Below, piece after piece: positions 30,044 through 38,103 of a stretch of 64,000 nt of DNA. Within the stretch, counting starts at the first letter, position 1, and each line of letters begins with the position of its first letter. The notes under the pieces are model-generated. The model saw only the letters and a program-made list of their open reading frames with translations, did no database searches and was not told the DNA's origin. The position numbers and the translations under genes were made by a program. Origin of the DNA: Microbulbifer marinus (GTDB lineage: Bacteria > Pseudomonadota > Gammaproteobacteria > Pseudomonadales > Cellvibrionaceae); assembly GCF_900107725.1 (NCBI RefSeq), contig NZ_FNQO01000004.1, forward strand, positions 124,001 to 188,000, in the 5' to 3' direction.

Positions 30044-31213
30044 TCAGCGAGTCTCGCTGAAAAGCTCGCGGCCGATCAGCATGCGGCGGATCTCGGAGGT
30101 ACCGGCACCGATCTCGTACAACTTGGCGTCGCGCAGCAGGCGGCCGGTGGGGTACTCGTTGATGTAGCCGTTGCCGCCCAGGGTCTGGATGGCCTGCAAC
30201 GCCATCTGCGTGGCGCGCTCGGCGGTAAACAGGATCACCGCAGCGGAGTCCTTGCGCGAGTCTTCGCCGCGATCGCAGGCCTTGGCCACCGCGTAGAGAT
30301 AGGCGCGGCTCGCGTTCAGGTCCGCATACATGTCGGCGAGCTTGCCCTGCATCAGCTGGAATTCGCCAATGGCCTTGCCGAACTGTTTGCGCTCGTGCAC
30401 GTAGGGCACCACCACGTCCAGGCACGCCTGCATGATGCCGACCGGGCCACCGGACAGGATCGTGCGCTCATAGTCGAGGCCGCTCATCAGCACGCGCACG
30501 CCGCCGTTCAGCTCGCCGAGAATGTTTTCTTCCGGCACCTCGCAATCCTCGAACACCAGTTCGCAGGTGTTGGAGCCGCGCATACCCAGTTTGTCGAGCT
30601 TCTGCGCCTGGGAAAACCCCTTGAAGCCGCGCTCGACGATAAATGCGGTGATGCCACCGGAGCTGACGCCCGGCTCGGTGCGCGCGTAGATCACATAGGT
30701 ATTGGCGTCGGGGCCGTTTGTGATCCACATCTTGTTGCCGTTCAGGATGAAGCGATCGCCCTTCTTCTCGGCGCGCAGCTGCAGGCTGACCACGTCGGAA
30801 CCGGAGTTGGGTTCGCTCATCGCCAGCGCACCGACATGCTCACCGGAACACAGCTTGGGCAGGTACTTGGCCTTCTGCTCGGGCGTGCCGTTCTTGCGAA
30901 TCTGGTTCACACACAGGTTCGAGTGGGCCCCGTAGGACAGGCCGACCGACGCGGAGGCGCGGGAGATTTCCTCCATCGCCACCGCGTGGGCCAGGTAGCC
31001 CATGTTGGAACCGCCGTACTCTTCTTCCACGGTCATGCCGAGCAGGCCCAGCTCGCCGAATTTTTTCCACATATCGGCGGGGAACAGGTTGTCCTCATCG
31101 ATCTGCGCCGCGCGCGGTGCCAGTTCCGCCTGGCAGAACTTGTAGACCATGTCGCGCAGCATATCGATCTCTTCACCGAGGTCGAAATTCAGGGTTGGGT
31201 AGGAGGTGTTCAT
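30044..31213 (-). CDS. liuA: Isovaleryl-CoA dehydrogenase
   Basis: The 389-residue FAD enzyme is of normal acyl-CoA dehydrogenase length. It shows [50 protein letters not shown] and the C-terminal [20 protein letters not shown] and [19 protein letters not shown]. The Glu used as base in IVD lies in the helix with [12 protein letters not shown], as in the family. The gene is 96 bp downstream of liuR, and the next gene, liuB, follows after 177 bp. Electrons would go to ETF. Confidence 0.94.
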   Translation of the reverse strand: MNTSYPTLNFDLGEEIDMLRDMVYKFCQAELAPRAAQIDEDNLFPADMWKKFGELGLLGMTVEEEYGGSNMGYLAHAVAMEEISRASASVGLSYGAHSNLCVNQIRKNGTPEQKAKYLPKLCSGEHVGALAMSEPNSGSDVVSLQLRAEKKGDRFILNGNKMWITNGPDANTYVIYARTEPGVSSGGITAFIVERGFKGFSQAQKLDKLGMRGSNTCELVFEDCEVPEENILGELNGGVRVLMSGLDYERTILSGGPVGIMQACLDVVVPYVHERKQFGKAIGEFQLMQGKLADMYADLNASRAYLYAVAKACDRGEDSRKDSAAVILFTAERATQMALQAIQTLGGNGYINEYPTGRLLRDAKLYEIGAGTSEIRRMLIGRELFSETR

Positions 31214-31309
31214 AGCGACTCCGTTACTGTTTTTTCACTCTTCGCCTTGTGGGCGCAATTCGGGGTTCGGGGCGGCCGCGGGTATCGGGGCCTTCGTATC
31301 TCAATTCCG

Positions 31310-31717
31310 TCAGCTGTCGATGTTCAGCTGCAGGGCGGTGCGGGCACGCGCCTCCGCGTCGTCCAGCTCGCCCATCAGGCTCTCGATATCGCGCAACTGC
31401 TGCTGCAGCTGCGCGCGCTTCTGTTCTATGTGCAGCAGCAGCCGCTGCAGCTGTTCCACGTTGCCGTGCGCCGGGTCGTACATGTCGATGATTTCCCGGC
31501 TCTCGTCGAGGGAGAAACCCAGCCGTTTGCCGCGCAGTATCAATTTCAGCCGCACCCGGTCTTCCGGACTGTAGATGCGGGTCTGGCCGCGTCGCGCCGG
31601 GCACAGCAGCCCCTTGTCTTCGTAGAAGCGGATGGCGCGGGTCGTGATATCAAACTCCCGCGCCAGCTCGGAAATGCTGTAGCTGGAGGGCTCTGCGGGG
31701 CTGTCTTTGGCTTTCAT
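31310..31717 (-). CDS. liuR: MerR family regulator LiuR of the leucine degradation operon
   Basis: This 135-residue MerR-type protein has the HTH at its N-terminus (YSISELAREFDITTRAIRFYEDKGLL) followed by the RGQTRIYSPEDRVRLKLILRGKRLG segment and a coiled-coil dimerisation helix. Lacking metal-binding Cys and being next to liuA marks it as LiuR, which is described in gamma-proteobacteria as a regulator of the branched-chain amino-acid degradation genes. A strong SD (GAGGAAG) precedes the ATG at 31717. A perfect palindrome lies 38 bp upstream, and LiuR probably acts there. Confidence 0.9.
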   Translation of the reverse strand: MKAKDSPAEPSSYSISELAREFDITTRAIRFYEDKGLLCPARRGQTRIYSPEDRVRLKLILRGKRLGFSLDESREIIDMYDPAHGNVEQLQRLLLHIEQKRAQLQQQLRDIESLMGELDDAEARARTALQLNIDS

Positions 31718-31754
31718 GGCAACTTCCTCTGAACGCGCAAAAGACTAGCAGGAG

Positions 31755-31770
31755 TTTACGTTAACGTAAA
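31755..31770. promoter_or_regulatory. LiuR-like operator palindrome
   Basis: TTTACGTTAACGTAAA is a perfect 16-bp palindrome in the leader of liuR; a further TTTACG-like half (ACGTAAG) lies beside it. This matches the type of motif described for LiuR. On the minus strand a -10-like TAGTCT lies 17 bp after TTTACG. Confidence 0.7.
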
Positions 31771-31846
31771 CGTAAGCTTTATGACAAAAATTGACCCTCA
31801 CCCGATGACTGGTCACCGAGTGAGAGAATGCGCTACAGGGGGGAGT

Positions 31847-32950
31847 TTAGGCGTTCAGCAGCTGATGCAACTGATTGTCGAGCAGTTTCTGATAAGTCGG
31901 CACCAGGCCGGTCACCTCGGCACCCCAGCTGGCACCGTGGTGCTCCACGCGTCCATCGAGAGACTTGTCGTCGAGCAGTTCGGCGTGCAGCGACAGACCG
32001 CGGGACTGGGCCAGCAGCTGCTCGCCGGAGAAATCGAACGACTGTGGCCGCGCCGGCACCACTGCCAGCGCCAGCTGCAGCCCGGTGGCGCGGCTGGCGC
32101 TGTGCAACTCGCGCAGCAGCAGCCCACAGCAGACAGCGCGGAAGGCCGCGTCCCCGCCGCAGAAGCCGAGTCCCTGCTGTGGGCCGGCGTGCTCGAGCGG
32201 GCGCGCATCGTAGATCCGCCGCAGCAGCTGCAACCGCTGCTCCAGCTCCAGTTGCAGTTTCTCCAGCGCGCTGCGGCTGAGCTGGTTGCCCAGCTGCGCC
32301 CAGTTCAGCGGCCGGATATAGAGGCCGACGGTAATTTCCGGCTCCGGCGGGGGCGGCGGTGCCGGCCGCGCCTGCACCACCGGCACGCTGCGGCGGGAAG
32401 CGGCACCCGCACGCGCAGAGGAACTCGCGCCCGCCGCCAGCGCCGCGGCGGCACTGAACGGCAGCGCAAACACCAGACTCAACAGCAGGCTGGCCCAGGG
32501 AAAGGACACTCCACTGCCCGGCAACAGGTGCACGGTGACATTGCCGGCAATACTGTCGTGTAACACCACCGGTGCACTGATGCTCTCGCCGCGCCCGGAG
32601 TCGCCGACCTGCGCGAGGGTATTGGACTCCACATCCTGCACGGTGATACCGCTGATCGCCGGCAGCTCCAGCAGCTGTTGCGTCAGCAGCTGCATACTGA
32701 TGCGGTCACCGGCGACGATACTCTCGAGGCTCTGGCTGGCGAGGAAAGCCGCCGCCGCCGCCGCCGAGTCCCGGTCGCGCGCTACGGCCGCAGACTTCTG
32801 CTGGCCGTAGTAATGGCCCAGGGCGGCACCGCAGAAGAGTCCCAGCACCAGCCAGATGGCCGCTGCCAGCAATTGCTGCTGCGTGCGCTGTGGCAGCCCG
32901 GCGATCAGTTCGGGCAGTTTGCGGGAGTTCGAAAAAATGGAGGCAAGCAT
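31847..32950 (-). CDS. YtjB/AhpA-like (Smp family) membrane protein
   Basis: This 367-residue protein has one TM helix at about residues 25-45 (LLAAAIWLVLGLFCGAALGHYYG), a periplasmic loop to about 150 and a second TM helix (ASLLLSLVFALPFSAAAALA), then a cytoplasmic tail with Ala/Arg/Pro-rich linker. A gene for a SMP/YtjB (AhpA) protein divergent from serB is the usual arrangement in enterobacteria and pseudomonads, and this one has the same topology and place. The start at 32950 is chosen because the longer frame overlaps serB's leader. The function is unclear, although the family was once reported as a haemolysin-like or virulence factor. Confidence 0.72.
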   Translation of the reverse strand: MLASIFSNSRKLPELIAGLPQRTQQQLLAAAIWLVLGLFCGAALGHYYGQQKSAAVARDRDSAAAAAAFLASQSLESIVAGDRISMQLLTQQLLELPAISGITVQDVESNTLAQVGDSGRGESISAPVVLHDSIAGNVTVHLLPGSGVSFPWASLLLSLVFALPFSAAAALAAGASSSARAGAASRRSVPVVQARPAPPPPPEPEITVGLYIRPLNWAQLGNQLSRSALEKLQLELEQRLQLLRRIYDARPLEHAGPQQGLGFCGGDAAFRAVCCGLLLRELHSASRATGLQLALAVVPARPQSFDFSGEQLLAQSRGLSLHAELLDDKSLDGRVEHHGASWGAEVTGLVPTYQKLLDNQLHQLLNA

Positions 32951-33060
32951 AGGAAGCCGCTGGGATTGTTGTCGTTGTAGGAATGGAGGTGATTTTAGCG
33001 AAGAATGCGCCACGAGCTATAATGCGCCCCCAACTTTCTCAAACAGCAGGGAGCAGCGCC

Positions 33061-34170
33061 ATGGGCGACCAGCCGACCTCTCAAGAATTCCACCTGCCCC
33101 TGGCACAGATCACGCAGACGCCGCTCGACTGCCCCCTGCGCTACCTGGATTTTTCCGGTGACTACGCCCATCTGGGCCTCGAGTATCACGGCGCGGCGCC
33201 CTTCGAAGACATCACCAGTTGCGAGCTGGCACCGCCGGCGCGGGAGCCTGCCGCAGTAACCACCCCCTGGTGCGTGACCATGCTGGCTCCCGCCGCCCGC
33301 CTGGCGCAGTTACAGGAGCTGCTGAGGTTTTTCGCCGCGCACGATTGGTCGGTGCGCGCCGTCGACACACTGGCGCAGCGCCGCGATCGCACGGTACTGC
33401 GCTTCCAGCTCGACGCGGAGCTCGAGTTTGCCGCCGCCAAACACGCCTGCCTGCAACTGGCGGAAAAAATCGATGCGGACCTGGTGCTGCAACCGGGCAG
33501 CAGCCAGCGGGTGCCGGCACTGGCCGGCTTCGACATGGATTCGACGCTGATCGATGCCGAGGTCATCGACGAACTGGCGAAGATCACCGGCATCGGCGAA
33601 CAGGTGGCCGCGATCACCGAGGCAGCCATGCGCGGCGAGCTGGATTTCCGCCAAAGTTTCAAGAAGCGCATGGCGCTGTTGCGGGGCTTCTCCGAACAGC
33701 GACTGGCGGAGATCGCCACGCAGTTGCCGCTAAAGGAAGGCGCTAAGGAACTACTCAGTGCACTGCGTGCACTCGGTTGCAAGACCGCGATTCTGTCCGG
33801 CGGCTTCACCTATTTTGCCGATTACCTGCAGCGCGAGCAGCTGCCAGTGGACTTCGTGCACGCCAACCAGCTCGAGTTCGAACACGGCGCTCTGACCGGC
33901 GGGGTGATCGAACCGATCGTCGATGGTATGCGCAAGCGGGCACTGCTACAGCAGATGGCGGATCAGATGGGACTGGATCTCGGGCAGGTGGTCGCGGTTG
34001 GCGACGGCGCCAACGATATTCCAATGCTGAACCTCGGCGCCCTGGGGATCGCTATCCACCCCAAACCCAAGGTGCGCCTGGAAGCGCCACAGTCGATTGA
34101 GCGTTTCGGCCTGGATGCAGCGCTGTACCTGTTTGGACTCAACGATCGGCAGATAGAAGAGCTGGGGTAG
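33061..34170 (+). CDS. serB: Phosphoserine phosphatase SerB
   Basis: The 369-residue protein has an N-terminal regulatory region with ACT-like folds (about 50-145) and a HAD domain with the nucleophile motif GFDMDSTLIDAE near residue 157, the motif II Ser in ILSGGFTYFADYL and the motif III/IV Lys-Asp in AVGDGANDIPML. It makes L-serine from O-phospho-L-serine. The start at 33061 (MGDQPT) has a GGGAG-like RBS. The gene is divergent from the YtjB-like gene, as in E. coli. Confidence 0.95.
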   Translation: MGDQPTSQEFHLPLAQITQTPLDCPLRYLDFSGDYAHLGLEYHGAAPFEDITSCELAPPAREPAAVTTPWCVTMLAPAARLAQLQELLRFFAAHDWSVRAVDTLAQRRDRTVLRFQLDAELEFAAAKHACLQLAEKIDADLVLQPGSSQRVPALAGFDMDSTLIDAEVIDELAKITGIGEQVAAITEAAMRGELDFRQSFKKRMALLRGFSEQRLAEIATQLPLKEGAKELLSALRALGCKTAILSGGFTYFADYLQREQLPVDFVHANQLEFEHGALTGGVIEPIVDGMRKRALLQQMADQMGLDLGQVVAVGDGANDIPMLNLGALGIAIHPKPKVRLEAPQSIERFGLDAALYLFGLNDRQIEELG

Positions 34171-34239
34171 CAGCACGGCCCTCCCCTGCTCGGTAACTCT
34201 CCGCACCATGTGCGGCCCGCTGCCTCAGGCTCTGGCGGG

Positions 34240-34365
34240 TCACGCCATCGCGTGGGGGAATGGTAGCGGACGGGACTTGTTGTTGTCGGTGCACACACTG
34301 ATGCCGCCGCTGCAACTGACCGTCAGCAGGGCCAGCAACAGCAACATGAATATCCGTTTCGCCAT
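34240..34365 (-). CDS. Small lipoprotein, 41 residues
   Basis: The minus-strand frame from the ATG at 34365 encodes MAKRIFMLLLLALLTVSC followed by a Ser/Gly/Asn-rich tail ending with HAMA. This is a classic short lipoprotein precursor with a hydrophobic core and a lipobox ending in VSC. A good SD (GAAGGGAAA) precedes the start by about 7 bases. It is too short for confident family assignment. It is located between serB and the erythromycin-esterase gene and has no obvious partner. Confidence 0.5.
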   Translation of the reverse strand: MAKRIFMLLLLALLTVSCSGGISVCTDNNKSRPLPFPHAMA

Positions 34366-34530
34366 GAGAATTTCCCTTCGTTAGCACCGGTTTTTATCGG
34401 ACTGCAGATTACGCAATGGGTTCGGCGGTGAACAGTCGGCGGTTGAATATCCCGCCAGTAAATTGGCGGCGCGTGACAGCGGCGGAAAAACTATGCTCAC
34501 AGAGAGCACCCGCGGAAGATCGCCGATTCA

Positions 34531-35847
34531 ATGCCAGCCCCAAGCACAAATAGCGACACCTCCCTGCAGGAAACCCTAGGCGCCCTGCACCAACCCCTGC
34601 GCGGCCGGGACGACCTGAGCCCGCTGGTCGAACAACTGGCTGACGCCCGCATCGTCATGCTCGGCGAGGCCTCCCACGGCACCTCCGAATTCTATGTCTG
34701 GCGGGCGGCAATCAGCCGCCGGCTGATCGAAGAGCACGGTTTCAGTTTTATCGCCGTCGAGGGCGACTGGCCCGACTGCTATCGCGTTAACCGCTACGTC
34801 AAAGCCTACCCGCAGTCCGGTGACCATGCGGAGAGCGTGCTGCGCGGTTTTGACCGCTGGCCGACCTGGATGTGGGCCAACTGGGAGATGGTTGCCTTCA
34901 CCGAGTGGCTGCGCAAACACAATGCCCGCGCCGACGGCCAGCCGGTTGGCTTCTACGGTCTGGACGTCTACAGCCTGTGGGAATCGCTGGACGCGATCGT
35001 GCGGCACCTGCAACACAACGACCCGCAGTCGATGCCAGTGGCCGAGCGGGTAGTCAACTGCTTCCAGCCCTATGGCCGCGACGAACAGCGCTACGCCCGG
35101 CATACCGCCGTGTCCCATCACGATTGTGCCGACGAAGTAACCCGTCTGCTGCTGCGGCTGGCGCATACTCACCCCCACTTCGATGCCGACCCCGAGGGCG
35201 ACTTCGATGCCGAGCAGAACGCCCATGTGATGGTCAGTGCCGAGCGCTATTACCGCACGATGATGATGGGCGGCGCCGGCTCCTGGAACCTGCGCGACAC
35301 CCATATGATGGAGACACTGGACCGCCTGATGCAGCACCACGGCGCCGGCGCCAAGGCCATCGTCTGGGCGCACAATACCCATATCGGCGACGCCCGCGCC
35401 ACCGATATGCTGGCGGATGGAATGCATAACATCGGCCAGCTGGCGCGGGAGCAGTGGAGTGCCGAGCGGGTGCGACTGGTGGGCTTCGGCAGCCATCGCG
35501 GCAGCGTCATTGCCGGCCACCGCTGGGGCGCGGCGATGCAGAAGTTGCCGCTGCCGGCGGCCCCGGACGACAGCTGGGAAGGCGCCATTCACCGCGCCCG
35601 TGGCAAGGACGGGATTTTACTGCTGGATGCAGAGCGGCCGGATCCCGACCTGCTTCAGGCGCGCGGACATCGCGCCGTCGGCGTGGTCTACGACCCGGAA
35701 TGGGAACGGGGCAACTATGTGCCGACCGAACTGGCACGGCGCTACGATGCGTTCATCCATCTGGAGGAAACCCGCGCGCTGCATCCCCTGCATATCGAGG
35801 CGTCGCGGGCCGCGACACCACCGGATACCTATCCGTGGGGATTCTGA
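34531..35847 (+). CDS. Erythromycin esterase family protein
   Basis: The 438-residue protein matches the EreA-like hydrolase fold: VMLGEASHGTSEFYVWRA (catalytic His/Glu region) near residue 46, FIAVEGDWPDCYRVNRYVK near 76, GFYGLDVYSLWES near 140 and AIVWAHNTHIGDARATDM near 280. Family members hydrolyse lactone rings of macrolides, but many chromosomal relatives have other or unknown substrates (e.g. succinoglycan-type). No signal peptide is seen, so it is cytoplasmic. The gene is alone on the plus strand and convergent with the M1 peptidase gene. Confidence 0.9.
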   Translation: MPAPSTNSDTSLQETLGALHQPLRGRDDLSPLVEQLADARIVMLGEASHGTSEFYVWRAAISRRLIEEHGFSFIAVEGDWPDCYRVNRYVKAYPQSGDHAESVLRGFDRWPTWMWANWEMVAFTEWLRKHNARADGQPVGFYGLDVYSLWESLDAIVRHLQHNDPQSMPVAERVVNCFQPYGRDEQRYARHTAVSHHDCADEVTRLLLRLAHTHPHFDADPEGDFDAEQNAHVMVSAERYYRTMMMGGAGSWNLRDTHMMETLDRLMQHHGAGAKAIVWAHNTHIGDARATDMLADGMHNIGQLAREQWSAERVRLVGFGSHRGSVIAGHRWGAAMQKLPLPAAPDDSWEGAIHRARGKDGILLLDAERPDPDLLQARGHRAVGVVYDPEWERGNYVPTELARRYDAFIHLEETRALHPLHIEASRAATPPDTYPWGF

Positions 35848-35863
35848 CGCCTGAAGATTTCTC

Positions 35864-35908
35864 GCAAAAAAATGCCTTCACCCCGCACCGCGGCGAAGTG
35901 AAGGCATT
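35864..35908 (-). terminator. Terminator of the M1 aminopeptidase gene
   Basis: An 11-bp perfect stem (AATGCCTTCAC / GTGAAGGCATT) with a GC-rich loop is followed on the minus strand by a run of seven T. It starts 21 bp past the peptidase stop. Confidence 0.85.
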
Positions 35909-35928
35909 GTGTGGAGAAGACGCGAAGA

Positions 35929-37887
35929 TCAGCCTTTGTCTTCGCCGTAAATCACCCAGCTATTCACTTTCACTGACAGCGGGTGGTAACCCGGTTTGGC
36001 TTCTTCAAAGATGCGCACAGCCAGATCCTTCTGCCCGGTTTCGACCAGATTACGGTACAGCGGGCGCAGGAACTTGTTGCGACCGATACTGGTCAGGAAC
36101 TCCTCCAGACGCGGGTAGGCGGGCTGATACTGGTTGCGCACCGCGATCATCAACCAGCTGAACGCGATCTCGTTGTTCGTCGACTCGGTCAGGCCGAATG
36201 CGCTGTCCAGCTCCTTCAGCTGCTCGTCGCTCAGTTTTTCCGGCATGCCGTCGAGGAAATATTTCCACTGGTGGAAAGTCCAGTTACTGGTGTCGATATC
36301 CTTCGCCGCAATCTCGCCGTCAAGCCACTGCTGGCGCACCGGATCCAGCTTCGTAAAGGCATCGGACTGCGGATGCGGCGCGCCCTCCGGAATGCCCGGC
36401 TCGTAGATCCACTCGTGAATACGCTCGGCATCCAGCTTGTCCGGGTACTGCTTCAGCAGCGTCTCATTCAGGTACTTCACGAAATCTTCTGTGTTAATAC
36501 TCTGGAATGAGAAATGGTTGAAGTAATCCAACAGGAACTGGTCAAAGTTTTCGCGACCGACTTTCTGCTCCAGTTCGTACAGGAACAGCGAGCCCTTCTC
36601 GTAGGGAATATCGGAAAAGACCTCGTCCGGATCGCGGCCGCGCGTATTGACCGCCAGTATCTCATCGCTGTCCGGCCTGTCCTCCAGCGTCGCCTGCAGA
36701 TCGTCGTAGCCCAGCGCCATCTCCATTTTGTAGCGCTCGTCACCGTAGACGTTCTGCATGATGCGGTTGGTCAGGTAGGTGGTGAAGCCCTCGTTCAGCC
36801 ACAGGTCGCGCCAGCTGGAATTGGTCACCAGGTTACCGGACCAGGAATGCGCCAGTTCGTGGGCGATCAGCGCCACCAGGCTCTTGTCCCCGGCGATCAC
36901 GGTCGGGGTGATAAAGCTCAGGCGCGGGTTTTCCATACCGCCGAACGGGAAGCTCGGCGGCAGGATCAGCAGGTCGTAGCGATCCCAGCGATAGGGGCCG
37001 TAGACTTCCTCGGTGGCCTCGAGCATGGACTCGGTATCGGCAAACTCGGCGGCCGCGTCATCCAGCAGTGACGGCTCGGCATAGACGCCGGTGCGCTCGC
37101 CCATCGGTTTGAACTCCAGGTCGCCGACCGCCAGCGCGATCAGGTAGGACGGAATCGGCTGCGGCATCTCAAACTCGTAGACGCCGTCCTTTTCCGCCTG
37201 CGGATCGTTGTTCGCGCTCATCACCGCGCGCAGTTCTTTCGGCGTGCGGATGGTCGCGTTGTAAGTGATGCGAACTTTCGGCGAGTCCTGCAGCGGTACG
37301 AAACTGCGCGCGTGAATTGCCTGCGCCTGGGTGAACAGGAACGGGTGCTCCTTGCCGGCGGTCTGCTGCGGCTCCAGCCACTGTACGCCGGACGCGTCCG
37401 GGGAGGTGCGGTACTGGATCGCCACGCGGGTGGCGTTCTTGGGCAGGTTGATCTTCAGGGGCGTACCCAGGTGATCGTCCTTCTCGCCCATGGAGAATTT
37501 CACCGGTTCCAGCTTGTCGCCGTGACCGGCGCGTACGGCTTCGATGTCCAGCCCGCGGGTATCGAGGATCAGCGGCGGGTTCTTGTCATTCAGGCGCTTG
37601 ACCTGCAACTGGGCCTCGCCCTCGAGTATCTTGCGCGAGAAGTCGACGGTCAGGTCCAGGTCGAGATGCTGCACCCGGTAATCATCGGTATTGGCGAAAG
37701 AGTGGTAATCGACACCGGATTGCGGTGTCTTGTCTGCGGCAGCTTGCTGCGCAGTGTCAGCGGCTTGCGGCGCGACGGCCGTCTCGCTCTTTGCCTGCGG
37801 CGCGGAAGTCGGTTCAGATTTTGAGCAACCGCCGGCCAGGGCGAGGGCGCCGACAAAAAGACTGGTACAGAGTAAGCGGGGCAACAT
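35929..37887 (-). CDS. M1 family metallopeptidase (LTA4-hydrolase-like), lipoprotein
   Basis: This 652-residue enzyme has a lipoprotein signal (LLCTSLFVGALALAGGC) and a linker, then the M1 domain with the substrate-binding GGMENPRLSF (GxMEN) near residue 315 and zinc motif LIAHELAHSW followed by LWLNEGFTTYL 18 residues on. The C-terminal helical part resembles the leukotriene-A4-hydrolase-type domain (WIYEPGIPEGAPHPQSDAF). It should remove N-terminal residues from peptides in the periplasm or at the outer membrane, where it could serve peptide use. The gene is monocistronic with its own terminator. Confidence 0.93.
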   Translation of the reverse strand: MLPRLLCTSLFVGALALAGGCSKSEPTSAPQAKSETAVAPQAADTAQQAAADKTPQSGVDYHSFANTDDYRVQHLDLDLTVDFSRKILEGEAQLQVKRLNDKNPPLILDTRGLDIEAVRAGHGDKLEPVKFSMGEKDDHLGTPLKINLPKNATRVAIQYRTSPDASGVQWLEPQQTAGKEHPFLFTQAQAIHARSFVPLQDSPKVRITYNATIRTPKELRAVMSANNDPQAEKDGVYEFEMPQPIPSYLIALAVGDLEFKPMGERTGVYAEPSLLDDAAAEFADTESMLEATEEVYGPYRWDRYDLLILPPSFPFGGMENPRLSFITPTVIAGDKSLVALIAHELAHSWSGNLVTNSSWRDLWLNEGFTTYLTNRIMQNVYGDERYKMEMALGYDDLQATLEDRPDSDEILAVNTRGRDPDEVFSDIPYEKGSLFLYELEQKVGRENFDQFLLDYFNHFSFQSINTEDFVKYLNETLLKQYPDKLDAERIHEWIYEPGIPEGAPHPQSDAFTKLDPVRQQWLDGEIAAKDIDTSNWTFHQWKYFLDGMPEKLSDEQLKELDSAFGLTESTNNEIAFSWLMIAVRNQYQPAYPRLEEFLTSIGRNKFLRPLYRNLVETGQKDLAVRIFEEAKPGYHPLSVKVNSWVIYGEDKG

Positions 37888-38103
37888 GGGATGGCTCCAA
37901 AAGTATTCTGCTTATTAATTCGCGGCACAGGATACAGGAGCATCGCACAATGATGAATGACTCTGCCAATAGCAGCCGACTGCGGCGCGGGCATCGACCG
38001 CACGATTTGGCGCACTCGGATAGCGCGCAAGCGGTGAAATACCGCGGGATGGGAAACGGATGGGCGGGAAATTAACGCGGACATCCCTGTCCGGCAAACG
38101 GAT

